From assembly GCA_013399695.1 (NCBI GenBank), contig VXAU01000750.1, forward strand, positions 553,568-617,567: a stretch of 64,000 nt of DNA, in the 5' to 3' direction. The notes beneath the pieces were generated by a model. The model had not been told where the DNA came from. It searched no databases and was given only the letters and a program-made list of their open reading frames with translations. The DNA is from Formicarius rufipectus. Lineage: Eukaryota > Chordata > Aves > Passeriformes > Formicariidae. The position numbers were made by a program, and so were the translations under genes. Positions 13,708 through 26,205 of this stretch are shown here, in pieces (the stretch's first letter is position 1; every line of letters starts with the position of its first letter).

Positions 13708-13965
13708 GGGTTGTTCAGCACGGAGCAGAGAAAGCTTTAGGGAGACCTCATTGTGGCCTTTCGGTACCTCAAGGGGGCTTACAAAAAGGGAGAGGGACCT
13801 TTTATACAGGCAGATAGTGACAGGACAAGGGGCAATGTTTTTAAACTGAAAAAGGGCAGGTTTACATTAGATAATTAGGAAAAAAATAATTTCTGTGAGG
13901 GTGGAGAGGCACTGGAACAGTGGAGCCCAGAGGAGCTTGGTCCCAAACTGCCCTGATTGTGAACA
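13708..13965 (+). mobile_element. CR1 LINE fragment
   Basis: Sense CR1. It shows the conserved order 'cagagaaagctttagggag' and 'acctcattg', then 'agtgacaggacaaggggcaa', then 'ggcaggtttacattagata', then 'gtggagaggcactggaaca' and 'gtggagcccagagg'. The terminal 'gatccctt-ccaa' block is missing, so the copy is truncated or decayed at both ends. Confidence 0.9.
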
Positions 13966-16094
13966 TAAATGGACTTCCAAAATGGAAAGTTATGGAAAGA
14001 TGATTAGAGCAAAGAAGGATGAAGACAATTAATGTATTTTTGCTCCAAAGCTGAAAACAATTCTCATCTTCCCTAATTTTTCTACAGGTCACGTAGAAGC
14101 AACCAATAAAAACTGTTATAAATGGTGACTTCTTTGGGGTTTTTTCTGCTGAAGAAAATCTGTTAAAATGCTGACATGGAACTTCAGATTTATATCAGTT
14201 TAATTGTGAGGAAACTTTCAATGCTGCTCACACAATTCAGGCATCTAAGCAGGAAGGTAAATAGTAAATATGGACAGACATAAAAATAAATTAGCTGGTT
14301 TTGTCATAAGTTACTCCTTAGAGGGAATGTTTCCTTTTTATATAGCAACATAGCTATGGCTTATCATGGCTCAATCCAAAATAGAGGGAAATGACACAGA
14401 AAAAATACCTGTTAAACTGAAAAGCAAGTTGCTAATTGTACAATAACTGTTTGTAAGATGGAGTTTTATTGTTTTGAATTACTTTTAGTAATATTAATAT
14501 ATATGAGCCTGCCAATATATCTGGAAAGTAATCTTAATAAATTCATCATTTTGAATTAGAGGAGGCTTCAAAAATAGTTTAGATGAAAGTATGCAGAAGT
14601 ACAATTCATCCATTAATAGAATTTAATCAAATTATTGCAATTTTTTATTTCTCTGTATTTTACATGTAATTTTTTTCAAATTGTCCAGCATAGAAGCAGA
14701 GGCTCTGTAATACTCACAGGCTATTTTTTATACTGCCTTACATGAAAGTAGGAAAGACAAAGACCTTAGTGCTTCCTATCCCCAGCTCTGAATTTCAGAG
14801 CATGGTTCTGTGGCTCGTCTGTAGCACAGAGCAATGTGGTCTCTGTGGCGTAGAGACAGCCCAAGATCAGGGACTGAAGGGAAGGAGGAATCTGGGATTT
14901 AAAAATGAAGGGAAAGAGGGATCCAGGATCTAAAAATGAAAAGTATCTAAAATGAGAGTAAAAAAAAAAAAACCCACAGAAAGAAAGAACCTCTTTCAGA
15001 ATAAGTAGGGTATTTTTTTTCACTCTATTCTGAGTTTGTTTTGAAACAGGCATATTTACGTTCTTTACCTGTCCATGGTCTTTCTTTGCACTGATAATTA
15101 CATGCAGTATTTGTAAGATACACAGCTGAAACATGATGCAGGCTCTACCACACTTTAAGTAGCACAGGATTCTTTGGGAGAGTGTTGCTGCATGTAATTT
15201 GTGGATTTGTGCCAGGAAATGTGCTGTGGAAACTTTAAAACAGTGCCTTTTGCCTTCATGTGTTATTTCCGCTGCCTCGAAGAACACAACCCATAGTAAT
15301 TCTAAAAAGGGCAATGGGGATAATTGGGTTCCTGCTGCTACACGTGTTTATCAGTGTGCTACTGCCAGATGCAGGGCATATGCTACAAATGCTCTTCCCT
15401 ATCCCCAAAAGGAAAAAAAAACCACCCAAACCAAAATCCCTCAGCTTTCCCCATGTCCATGCAGACATGTAGCTCTGGGAATAAAGCCAGGAAGTGTTTT
15501 GTTGGGGGTTTTTTTAAGCTTTGATACACATACCTCTTAAATTAATGCTTTTATTCAACTGATGGTTGCAGATGAGGGATTGTTTTAATTTTGAACATAA
15601 AATAAAAAGCCATAGCTTTGCATGAGAAATTTAGAGACTGTGTGTGGTTTTAGATGTGCACATAAAAGTTTCTACACCTCGTGCTTTGTGTGGCTAGTGA
15701 AGATTGGATTATGGCTCAAATTTCAGTATTAGATATATTTTACCTTGGGAGGTGTTGCTTGACTAGATGCTTTTGTTCAACATGTGAAAAACAAAGCTTG
15801 CTTTTGACTTTGCTCAAAATGAAAGCAGTTGCAAAAATAACCATCGAATCATGTTTAATTCAGATTCTTAATTCAGATTCTTCTGAGTAAAGAATTTCAC
15901 TTGACTCAAATGAGAAGGAAAAGGTTCTTTTGCATTTGTTGTTTTGTTGGTTTTGTGGGGTTGTTTTTGTTTGTTTGTTTTTAAAACTGCGTTTCATGAC
16001 ATTTTAAAAGGCATTTAGGTTTTAAATTATTGAAACATTTGACTAATTTTCAATTTATTTTTTAAAAAAATTGCATTCAGGAACAATTGTCTTT
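13966..16094. other. Unique noncoding DNA
   Basis: No gene. The 182-codon minus-strand frame at 14766-15314 has low-complexity Phe/Lys stretches and no domain, and it is rejected. A GT-rich tract lies at 15936-15983. Confidence 0.5.
15936..15983. repeat. GT-rich simple tract
   Basis: TTTG/TTTTG units with strand asymmetry (G and T on plus). It is one of many such tracts in the window. Confidence 0.8.
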
Positions 16095-16205
16095 AAGTCA
16101 CTGAGCTGGAACCCAGAATCTCTTTCTGCCAATCCAGATATGCTTTCATTTTATTGTGTGACTCTACCAAAGTTATTTCATCTCACCATGTGCCTTTCTT
16201 CTTCA
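16095..16205 (+). repeat. MIR-like CORE-SINE relic
   Basis: 'gtgtgactctaccaaagtta', then 'tttcatctcaccatgtgcc' and 'tttcttcttcatctgc', follows the MIR core (tgtgaccttgggcaagtta, ttaacctctctgtgcc, tcagtttcctcatctg). The upstream 'gagctggaacccagaatc' could be the decayed head. It is ancient and diverged. Confidence 0.45.
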
Positions 16206-16894
16206 TCTGCAGCAGCAAAAATCCTGTTCTGTTGGGAAATTTTTGAAGTAGCCCAATATTATTACAAGACTTTCACAACAGATACAAAACACAAAATGGA
16301 CAACTGGCAAATGATAATTTCATGTATGTTAATAGCATGAGCCCTGATAGATTTTGTCCCTGTTAACAGACTTCAGATAGTACTCAACCATCATGAGAAA
16401 AAAACCCAGTGGATAATACTAATTTGTTTAGTACAGGTCTCTGGACAGCCTCAGGGATGAAGCTAAACTTGTGTGCCAAGGAAAAATTACATTCCAGGCA
16501 TAGAAATACTTGCAGTCTGTGGAATAAAGAGGAATGATATGTATATAAAAGCTGGGGCAAAACTGTCAATGGTGATTAGTAAGTAAAGCATGAGTAGTTA
16601 TAAAACCAAAACAAAGTGAAAACAAACCAAAAAACATGAACAACAAGAAAGAAATGAAAGTTGGAAATATAATACTGTAAAAGAACAGAGTAGCTGGAGG
16701 TCAGGAGACATTGGGGATAGACCTTGTATCGCTCCAGGGCAGTGGGATAATGCAACGAGAAATGTTGTCTCATTTTTTGTTTCATTATCATTTCCCTCTA
16801 AATGACATCTGGAAAGATGGTTTGTGATTCAAGTGCACTGAGATATTATTTTTGTTAGCACAATTGCTAGATGAAATCATGTTTTGAAAATGCC

Positions 16895-16914
16895 AAGCCA
16901 TTTTTAAATGGCTT
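16895..16914. repeat. Perfect short inverted repeat
   Basis: AAGCCATTT-TT-AAATGGCTT: nine-base arms with a two-base spacer. Its function is unknown. Confidence 0.7.
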
Positions 16915-17035
16915 GTACTGTATGGACACAATTTATATCTCTCAAAATGCATGCAATTTGCAAATATGGATTTGATTCATACATATGTATTGAGAGGGCA
17001 ATAAGGTGTTCTTTAAAGACCAAATGAGACTTACA

Positions 17036-17391
17036 GAACTGTAGAATTATTGAGTGGTTTGAGCTGGAAGGGACCTTTCAAAGGCCATCTAGTCCAATGT
17101 CCCTGCAATGAGCAGGGACAACTTTGGCTACATCAGGTTGCTCAGAGACCTGTTCAACATCAGTTTGAATGTTCTCAGGGGTGGGGCATCCACCACCTCT
17201 TTGGGCAACCCATTCTAGTGTCTCACTACTCTCATAATAAGCATTTTCTTCCTTATATTAATCTAAATTTGCCATCTTTCATTTAGAAACATTGCCCCAT
17301 GTCCTGTCACAACAGGCCCTACTAAAAAGTGTGTCCCCATCTTTCTTACAGGCCCTCTTTAAGTACTGAAAGTCTGCAATAAGATCACCCT
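17036..17391 (-). mobile_element. CR1 LINE 3' fragment, antisense
   Basis: An antisense CR1 copy. It begins with 'gagtggtttgagctggaag' and 'ggacctttcaaaggccatc', the complement of the avian CR1 3' end. It continues through 'tccaatgtccctgcaatgag', 'cttctttgggcaaccc', 'attgccccatgtcctgtc' and ends near 'aagatcacccta'. It is one of the longest CR1 copies here. A 78-codon plus frame within it is not a gene. Confidence 0.92.
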
Positions 17392-20300
17392 AGAGATTAG
17401 GGTTGTTTAAAACAACATAAAGAATTTGTTGCCTAAGTAAAGAATAACACAACTCTGAAAAGAATGTCACCTCCAGTAACAGAAGTGTTTTATCAATTGA
17501 AAGTGAGCGGGGAAAAAGAGTTGGAAACCCAAAAACTCAACATTTTCCCTCAAAAACCTATTTTGCTGATGATTACATATCCATTCTTTTTAATGTAAGA
17601 AAGACTCTTGGGAAAGTGATTTTTAAAGTTCTGAAGTCATAGAATTAATATGACTACAAAGGAAAAATAATTTTAGCATAAGGAATGTTCCACTTCAGTT
17701 TTCCTTTTGCCAAGATGTATGACTGAAGCTATATGGAAACCTTGTCAACAGTTTGAACTGTGTCCATAGGCAACTAGGAAGTGAGTGCTGTTGCTGGAAA
17801 AAGGATATCCTGAAGGTAGCACCACTCACCAAGCAGAAAAAGTGCACCTGGCACAAAGTAATGGCTGCTGTTCTTTTGGGCAAATGAAGTGCCTGAACAA
17901 ATGTCCTGGATTTTTGTTGGTATTTCAACACACAAGTTCTGGCAGTTGCCTGGAAATCCAGAGTCATGAGGGATGTATATGCTTCTTAATACCCATCCAG
18001 GGCCTTCTTGGTCTTCAGAAACAATACATGGACTCACATCATTGTAGTGTTAGGATGTTACAAATTTGTAATAAGTTCAGACAAAATTATTGCCATCATT
18101 ATTCATTGGTAGCAGACTTTGTGTCATACTCCAGATTCCTCATCTTCTTACTTTGTGTCTTGTCTCTTTGGTGTCAGCATTACTCATAATAATTCAGATT
18201 ATTATGTCGTATTTGTTGGGTTGTTTCCCTGGTGCTCCCTTCTGGGATACGTATTCCTTTATAGACAAGTCTCATTAGTTTGTAAGAAAAAAAAGTTTAA
18301 AAAAAAAAGACCGAGGCAGAGGAATGGAAACCTGTGTGTAATCTGCATCTAAACTAGAAACTAAACCTAAACCATGGATTTTTAGTCTGTTATTTTGAGG
18401 CTGTTGAGGCCCATGACGCCATTCTCTCTGCTTCTCCAGGATGATTAGATAAGACTCCCCCCAAAGAAAAGCAAACACGTGCTTTGGGTCTGTGAAGATA
18501 AGGCAAAATGCTCCATGCATATGCAGCAGTTCCAAAATCATTAGTAGTAAGAGTATGTAAGTTCTTCGCAGGGACAAAATTCTCCGAAGGAGGAGTGTGG
18601 CACTTGGCACAAACACCACGAAATTTCAATGCACAGTGGATTATTTGAGCCTCTTTCATTCCAGATAACTTTATATCAAGAGGCTTAGTAAAGGAGATTA
18701 GGTCAGGAAAATAACCCCAGATCTAAAGATTGGTTTGGTTTTGTGGTGAGTGTTTCACTATATGCTAGTTACAAGGTCTTTCTACTGGCTGCCAATAGAA
18801 TTTGCAAATACTTTTTCTCATCAGCATATTTAGTATGACACGGATATTTTCCTATTTATTATCTGTACAAAACCAGTGACTATCTTGACACAAAGTGCTA
18901 AATTACCTTTTCAGATTTAAAAAAAAAAAAAAAAAGTTATATTTCTTGTGAGTTTGAGTCAAATCTTTTTAACAAACTGTAAGCAGAAAATTCTGTTTGA
19001 AGTGACTTGTATTTTGGCAAGATACACAATCTAAGGCCAAGAAATACTGTGCAAAATTCTTCTTGGAACATGTCATAACTTCTTTATTCATGATTTGAGT
19101 CTTAAAATAAATGACTACTAAGTACATTTTCTATTCTACTTTTGAGTTAGATCAGTACTTTGACTTTTGATCCCTTGTGCTCCACTGATGACCCTTTTTC
19201 AAATGCCTGCAAAGGTCTACCCTGCTAAAATGCAAGATAGTTGCTGGAATCTACTTTAGTTGCCTCCTCTTGCTCCCTCTGAGCAGAAATTTCCAGATGA
19301 GCAAAAGTCTAATGAATTTTTATGTGTTTTGTAGTGTGAACTGCCACCATTAGGAACTGAGACCATCAAATTTATTTTAATTAGAACCTCTGATTGGATT
19401 TATGCCAATATCCTAAAGGTAAAAAACTAGAACAGAGACTTACCATCTTTACTAAGTCAAAATTTGAATTCTAGTCAACTTTTCTTTCTTAGTTTTGCAT
19501 TTGCGCTCTTGGTTTGAGTATGTGCTTGTGTGTGAGGTTAAACTTTATATTCCTTGGCAGGTAGTGGAGGTGTTCATTCATGGATTGAACGGAGAGCATC
19601 CCATTATTCCATTCCTGTCATACACAATTCCATTTATACTGGCAGGCAAAAAAGCAATTTTCTCTCTCATTTTTCTCTTTCTATATATTTAATTTCTAAT
19701 GAGTTTCAGGGATGTTTCATTCCCATGGCACATTATCTTCCATTATAACCACAATACAATATAATGTTTAAAATAATAATGGAGAACAATAATAATAACT
19801 AATGTGTAATCATCAGGATCGTTCTGTCTTGAATCTGTTGTTACAAAGTCTAGGAATTGTATCTTGATAATAGGAAGTCCTAGTCTCTGTATGTTTCAGC
19901 TTGGAAAGATAATTTTTTATTATGTTTCTTTATTATTATTTTAACCTTCATAATCTGTGATTTGAAATTCATATTTAGAGTTCAGTTATCCATAACCAGT
20001 TATCTGAAATGCAAAATGGTTTCCCATATGGCTGGAAAAATAGGCAAATATGCCTTTCCTGACACTGAATACGTCTGTGTGTTGCATGCATGTGAATGTA
20101 TAGAAAATTCCATACAAAATATTCTCCAGAATAGCCTTATTGCTGAACAGCTTTGAGATCAGTGAACCTTACAAACAGAATGATAGCTGAGGGACAGTTT
20201 TAGAGTTCATACACAACAAAAATCTATAGGATCCTATGTAAATAGCTGGAGGCTGGAGGAAATAGACAGAGAAAAATTATGTCTACTCGGGGAATAGACA

Positions 20301-23300
20301 GTTCAGCCCATGCTGTGACCCATTAAGTCACCTGTGATAGCACTGAGACAGAAGCCAGGGGACTTTAGTCCAATACTCAATTAGGTCATCCAATCAAAAC
20401 ATGTTTAGGAACATATCTAACCAGACAAGTTGCAGGATGTCTCAACTCCTGCCCTTTCGGTGTCCCACAACTAATTTTCAGTAACTACATCAGGAATATA
20501 ACAAAGATTTTACTTGAAGTTACACTAAAACATCACTTAGGTATTGGTGTCTTGTTTCAGGAGTTAAGATTTAGGTGTATTTACAACCCAATGAGTATGA
20601 AGAGTTACTGAAACAGAATTACACACGTTTCTCCATAGCTTAACTTTTTGCTTGATTTTTAGGCCAGACTGCAATTTTTTAAAAGTATTAAGGAAATGCT
20701 TCCAAAGTTAGACATGGGTGAGCAATATCCCAAAAAACATGAATAAATAGTTCTCAATGACATTTCAAGGAGATTTAAGAGGTTTGGTGATGCTGAAAAC
20801 CCTTTGGGATAACTAAAAATTTTGATAAACTTCAGAAACACTTTTAAAATCTTAAATTCTCTCTTGTGAAAAATCTGATATTTGAACAAGTAATTTTTTA
20901 TGCATTGCATCCATAATCTGGTAATGTGGAAGGTCCAAGTTCTTGGGAAAGTAAATCCTTTTACAGGTTCAGACAAGGTAGTGCTAAAATCAAGAAGGGA
21001 AAGCTTGAATTTCAGAATTCTCTTTTGGATTTATGTTTAGAAGTAAGATAAACATTGCGATGACTTGTTTCTAGTTACAATCACAATCCCTGTGGATATT
21101 TTGAGTTCCTTTTCTAGAGAAGGATGCTTTGTAACCTGTGGGTATGACACTTGAAGTACACTGTGGTAGCTCTAAAAAGTAGTAAAAGTAATTCACCTGC
21201 AGTTTCTGTGATTTAAAATAATGCTTATTTCATTTCCTTGTGGTTTTCTTTATATCATGATCACAATGCTTAGTCGTTGAGTGAAACCAAATAACATCTC
21301 AAATGGGCTTTGAGAGGTTGCAGATACAGAAGTTACTAACTTCCTTTACTAAACTAACACCATGTCCTTCCTGAATCAAATGCTGTGTGTCCAGCCTGTT
21401 GTCTTTAAATTAGATGTGCAATCGTAGCAGCTTTTGATTATAGTAAAAAAGGTAAATCAATCATAAGCCCAGCCCATGTCTGGTCATAAGCACAATGTAG
21501 GAGGTGGAAATAAGGACAGTAAACCAGGTGGACTGTGGTTCTCACTCAGGGTTATACTTACCTTATGCGCCAAATTTTTAGGGGAAGAACTGCTGACTGG
21601 AAAGCTCTTCATCCAACTTCTACCTGTATAGATTCTCTTAGGCAAAATTTTGGAGCAGTGCAGAGCCAAAGCCTGTGAGGCAAAGAAACTCTTCTCTGGA
21701 GAGCATATCCTCTTACTGTTGCAGCCTGTATTCAGCGGAAGCATTTTTCCCCACTCCAGCTTGTGAATCTTTAACCGAGTCAAGGAAATAATATGATGTT
21801 CAGCAGACTCCAGTCAACTAAGATTACATTCTTTGTACCATGAGAGTAAAGGAAAAAAACCACATTTGTTGAGACCAAAGGGCTCACAGAGGCAGCCCCG
21901 GAGTAATTCAAACATAAACAGGAAAGAAACTTGATAGAAAAGCCTGGCGCTGGTCCATGTCAGGGCTAATTACTGCCACTTTGTTCATGCAGAGTTCTGA
22001 ATTAATAAGGTAGAAGGAATAGGGAAGAGAGCGTGTGCACTTCTCTTCAAGGGCACAGCTTCATCTTTAAAATCCTTTGCTTGCTCTTGAATTTAGAAGA
22101 ACCTTTAAAAGCTGTTTTACAAAAAATATGTTGAGGGAAACACTGTCAAAAAAAAAAAAAGCAATCCTGGTTTTATTTGTATTAGAATAAAACTGTTGTT
22201 AGGTAGGATTTAACAGTCGTTGTGGCCTTAAATTTCATTAGAAACAGTGGCAGATTTGTTTTACAGTAGGTCAATTGTATCTGTCTAGCATTTTGCAACT
22301 TATCAGTCATTTTGTCGTCTATAAATATCAGTAATTTTTAATTGCATTTTCTTTGTTTAGCATTAACACATGGTGAATGTAATAATTATTTAAGTAAAAT
22401 GGCAGATGGGGGATTTAAATGGATTAGGTAAAAGATGTTCCATTTTTAAGATAATCATGAATATAAAATGATCTTCCTCTTCAGAAGTTTTGTCATGGCC
22501 CTGAAAATCCTGCTGCAAAGTGTACGTCTCTAACCTTGTGAACAGTCCTTCTAGAGACAGTGGGCTACCCACTCAGGTGATGATTCTAAGAGGGAAGAGA
22601 GGATTTTTTATGAATGGAAGGGGTTTTTATAAATGAAAATCACCATTTCCATTTGACATGTTAGAGGACATTGCCACTGTGAAAAGGAGAGAAGCTGGTT
22701 GAGCAAATGGCCAAGCTCCTTTCCCTCTTGAGATTTTCACAAAATGGAGAGAAAATTCTTGTTCCATACCAAACAACTTTCTCATGAGTAGAGTCCAAAA
22801 TAAGCTGTTTCTAATAAGTCTATTCCTGTAATAGTCTAAAATGGAGATGGGGGGAGGGTGCACATATACATTAACCCTAAAAAATAAAAGTCCTGAGAGC
22901 TGACAGACCATTGATAACCGTTATCTGTTTCATTTTTCCTTGAACTTAAGGCCAAACAAGTAAGGGTTCATGTTTTCCACACACCACTTTGATGTTTCAT
23001 TGACTGCTTTTGTCAAAGTGATATGTTTGAAAACCAGAAAGGAGAACATGGCCATTACTTTGCATAACATGTGTGACACCACTTTTGCTGTAGTCAAAAA
23101 CATGCGTTGTTTACTAATGGCTTGAGATAACCATAGGATGATTTTATGTGTGCAGCCTCACACACCCTTTATCTGGCCAGTGCTAAGTATTCAGTGTTCT
23201 CAGGGTTCAAAAATATTTGTAGCTTGGATGTGCTGCTCAAGTGACATCATTCAAGCCATTTTAGCACATTTTATGGAGGCAATATAAATACCATGTTTTA

Positions 23301-24329
23301 AATTTGCCCAGGCCTTCTTGCCATCTTTGTGTCAAGAGCTGGAAAATACTCGAAATTAGATCCTTTAGTTTCAGTCCTTCTTACTCTTCTGCACGTATGG
23401 AAAAATGTGGTTACTCTACAAACTGTACTTTTTAGTGTGCGCACAAGTTTGTGTTCTCAAGGCCAAGAGCATTTGATACTTCCAGGCAGATTAAGAGCAA
23501 TTCTGACAGCATAAATGCAGGACACAGTATGAAGGCAAAGACAAATCTACTGTTTCGCTGAAGGCCATTAAAAACTGTGATTTTTGGCAAACCTATCCAT
23601 TACTGTGTTAAACTATAACAGAGATATGTTCAGAGGGGAAACAGTATCCCCTTTGTTGAGCCAGGAAAAAAAAAAAATCCTGTTTCCAAGCCGCCCTTAT
23701 AAATTCTTACTGAACCCTTTCAAGTAGCCTGCCAAAACATTAGGCAGTTTTAGGAGAACACTGGGGTGCAGATTAATTCTTAATAAATTGATTGATATCC
23801 CTACAAGTAAGCAACCAAGCTGTGTGCTCAAATGCCATTTAGGTCCTGTGTATCTGACAGTTTCTTCTATAAATTATGGTTTCATTCTTTAAAAGACCAG
23901 CGTGTCATCTGTATTAAAAGACCTCAAGTGCTTACAGTTGTTTCACATTATAGCTTATTGTATTACAGTTCTGGTCTATTCTTTCTATAAGTAATCTTGT
24001 GGGAGCTAAAGGAATAGGAGCCCCTTCAGAGTGCAACGACAATGACTTTTCCATGTTTCCGTTTTGCACTGTGGTAGTGGGGGAGCAGCTGGCAAGAAAC
24101 TGATGGAGTTTTCCAAGGCATCTAGGTTTCCTAAAATTCGATTCAATTTTCAGTAGTTTTTGATTTTCATTTTAAAAAGAGATCTGGGACAGGCTGGTGA
24201 CTCCTCACAGGCAGTAAATGTTCACTGCGTGTTGAGTTGAAAGAATTTGAAAATAATTCTACCTTAAAGGATGGTGTGAGGGGAAAACTGAGGTGTATAA
24301 CACAGATTTCCTTGTACAACCTGGACTAC
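17392..24329. other. Unique noncoding DNA
   Basis: I see no gene or clear transposon. A poly-A tract lies at about 18919-18935, with others near 22148 and 23667. Overlapping frames at 17695-18659 on both strands have no recognisable domain. TTA/ATA-rich low complexity occurs around 19770-19800 and 19920-19945. Confidence 0.5.
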
Positions 24330-24749
24330 CTGTTACCACTGATGACAGATGTATTTAGGACAGGTGCTGACAGAGCTGCTTCTTTGCCTCTCCTCTCTTT
24401 GTTCATGTGAACCCTATAAAGGTCTGAGTGCACTGCCCAGGCCCCTGTGTAAGCACAGGCAGCACAAAAAGCCTGCCTGGTCTGTTCACTCATCAGTTGT
24501 GTTCCCCAGGTATTGATCATTACTCCCAGCACCTCGATCAGAGCTTCAGCCTTGTGTTATCTCCCATGGGTGGCCTTACTTTGGAGGCCATCCCCATCCC
24601 GACAGGGTCACCACCGTTCTGTGCTCGCCCAAGGACCTTCCAGCACCCTGTGTGCTGCTGCTGCTGCTGCCCATCCTACCTGATTCCACCCCAGACCAGT
24701 CTGATCAGAGAGACATCCACAGCAAAATGAACAAATGGGAATTCTTGGA
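24330..24749. other. GC-richer segment, unidentified
   Basis: A GC-richer stretch directly upstream of a CR1 copy. It holds a short CTG run (about 24655-24670) and overlapping open frames on both strands with no recognisable domain. It could be a decayed LTR or other repeat, but I cannot assign it. Confidence 0.3.
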
Positions 24750-25145
24750 ACTTGAGGACACTTGGTTGGTTTAGCCTGGAGAAGAGGAGACTGAGGGGAG
24801 ACCTCACTACAGTCTTCAACATCCTCATGGGGGGAAGAGGAAGGGCACACTGATCTGCTTTCTGTGTTGACCAGTGACAGGACCTTGGGGAATGGCCTGA
24901 AGTGTCAGGGGAGGGTCAGGTTGGATATCAGGGAAAGGTTCTTCACCCAGAGGATGGTTGAACACTGGAACAGGCTCCCCAGGGCAGTGGTCACAGCGCC
25001 AAACCTGACAGAGTTCAAGAAGCACTTGGACAACACTCTCAGGCACATGGTGGGATTCTTGGGGTGTCCTGTGCAGGGACAGGAGTTGGACTTGATGATC
25101 ATGATGGGTCCCTTTCAACTCAGCATAATCTATAACTCTGTGATA
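24750..25145 (+). mobile_element. CR1 LINE 3' fragment
   Basis: A well-preserved sense CR1 copy. The conserved blocks 'tagcctggagaagaggagac', 'gaggggagacctcactac', 'cagtgacaggaccttgggga', 'cttcacccagaggatggttg', 'cactggaacaggctcccca', 'ttggacaacactctcaggca' and the tail 'ggacttgatgatcatgatgg' and 'gtccctttcaactc' appear in order. The 98-codon frame at 24864-25160 is the familiar CR1-derived pseudo-protein, not a host gene. Confidence 0.95.
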
Positions 25146-25825
25146 ATTTCTGGAGAGTGAGTTGTACACCTCTCAGCAAACATTAACCCCCAGAAACTTA
25201 AAACTCAGTTTCAGTTAGTCTGGTTGGATCTGGGTGGTGGTGGTGACTGACCCCCAAAGTGGCTGAAAGTTATCAGAGAATAAAAAATGGGATAAAAAAC
25301 AACTTCAGGGGTTAAATTACCCTACAGGTTAAAATTTATGGTCACACATATTTCCAATGGAAAAGTGGAAAAAAAACAACTATATCCAAACTTGAATAGC
25401 AATAATTTAACACCTTTGAAAGTTGTCCATGTGTTTGCCACAGATATTTGATTAGGAACTATAAGAAAAATGGTATTTCACTTGTTTCAGCCATGCTTAT
25501 CTTAGGAATAAGTATATTTTTTACAGTAAAGATGACACAAGAAGTCACTGAATTTTGACTGGGCAGGTGGTTGTTCTTTACAGTCGATGTGATCTTTTCC
25601 CAGTTGTCAACCTATGATTTTTTCACACACGTGGAGCAGATGAATGATCAAATGAAAGCCTTATATTTCTTTTTTTTTTTTTTCTAAACTGAGTAAATTC
25701 ATATACACATTTAAAGATGAATATCCTGCAGGCATCATTAGAAACCATATTAGAAGCACTATTTTCTTTGAAATTGAAATTCCCATACATTACAAATGTG
25801 AACAGAGATTACACTAAAAATTTGG
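25146..25825. other. Unique noncoding DNA
   Basis: No gene seen. A poly-T tract lies at about 25671-25684. Confidence 0.5.
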
Positions 25826-26205
25826 TGGGGGGGTGACCATGGGTGGGTTCCAGGTGCCCACCAAAGCTGCAACAAAGCTCCTCAGATGGACAGGGGAGAG
25901 AAAATACAAGGGAAGGCTCATGGCTCAAGAGAAGGAGAGATCACTCACCAGTCACCATCAGGGGCAAAACAGATTTTTCTTGGGGAAGAATAAATTCAAG
26001 GTATTACCAATCAAATCAGAGTAGGGTAATGAGAAATAAAGACTGAATCTTAAAACCTTTCCTGTACCACTCCCTTCTTTCGAGGCTCAACTTCACTCCC
26101 AATGTTCTCTACCTCCCCCCCACTAATGGTACAGGGGAACAGGGAAGGTGGGCTGTAGTCAGTTCACCTTACATTGTCTCTGCTGCTCCTTCCTCCTGTA
26201 GTCCC
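25826..26205. mobile_element. Avian interspersed repeat, probably LTR-derived
   Basis: From memory, this matches a repeat common in bird genomes. The recognisable blocks are 'ccaaagctgcaacaaagctc', 'gagatcactcaccagtcacc', 'attaccaatcaaatcagag' followed by 'tagggtaatgagaaataaa', 'ctcaacttcactccc', 'ctctacctcccccccac' and 'tctgctgctccttcctcc'. I believe it derives from an endogenous retroviral LTR, but I cannot name the family or fix its orientation. The copy is partial, and the frames inside it are not host genes. Confidence 0.65.

Noticed and set aside
14766..15314. 182-codon minus-strand open frame
   Set aside because: It is the longest frame in the window but has no domain, low-complexity Phe/Lys runs and no splice or promoter context. 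Chance in AT-rich DNA is likely.
24655..24670. CTG triplet repeat as an unstable expansion site
   Set aside because: It has only about five units.
24864..25160. 98-codon plus-strand frame with a VEHWNRLP-like peptide
   Set aside because: It is translated CR1 3' sequence, a common false protein in bird annotations.
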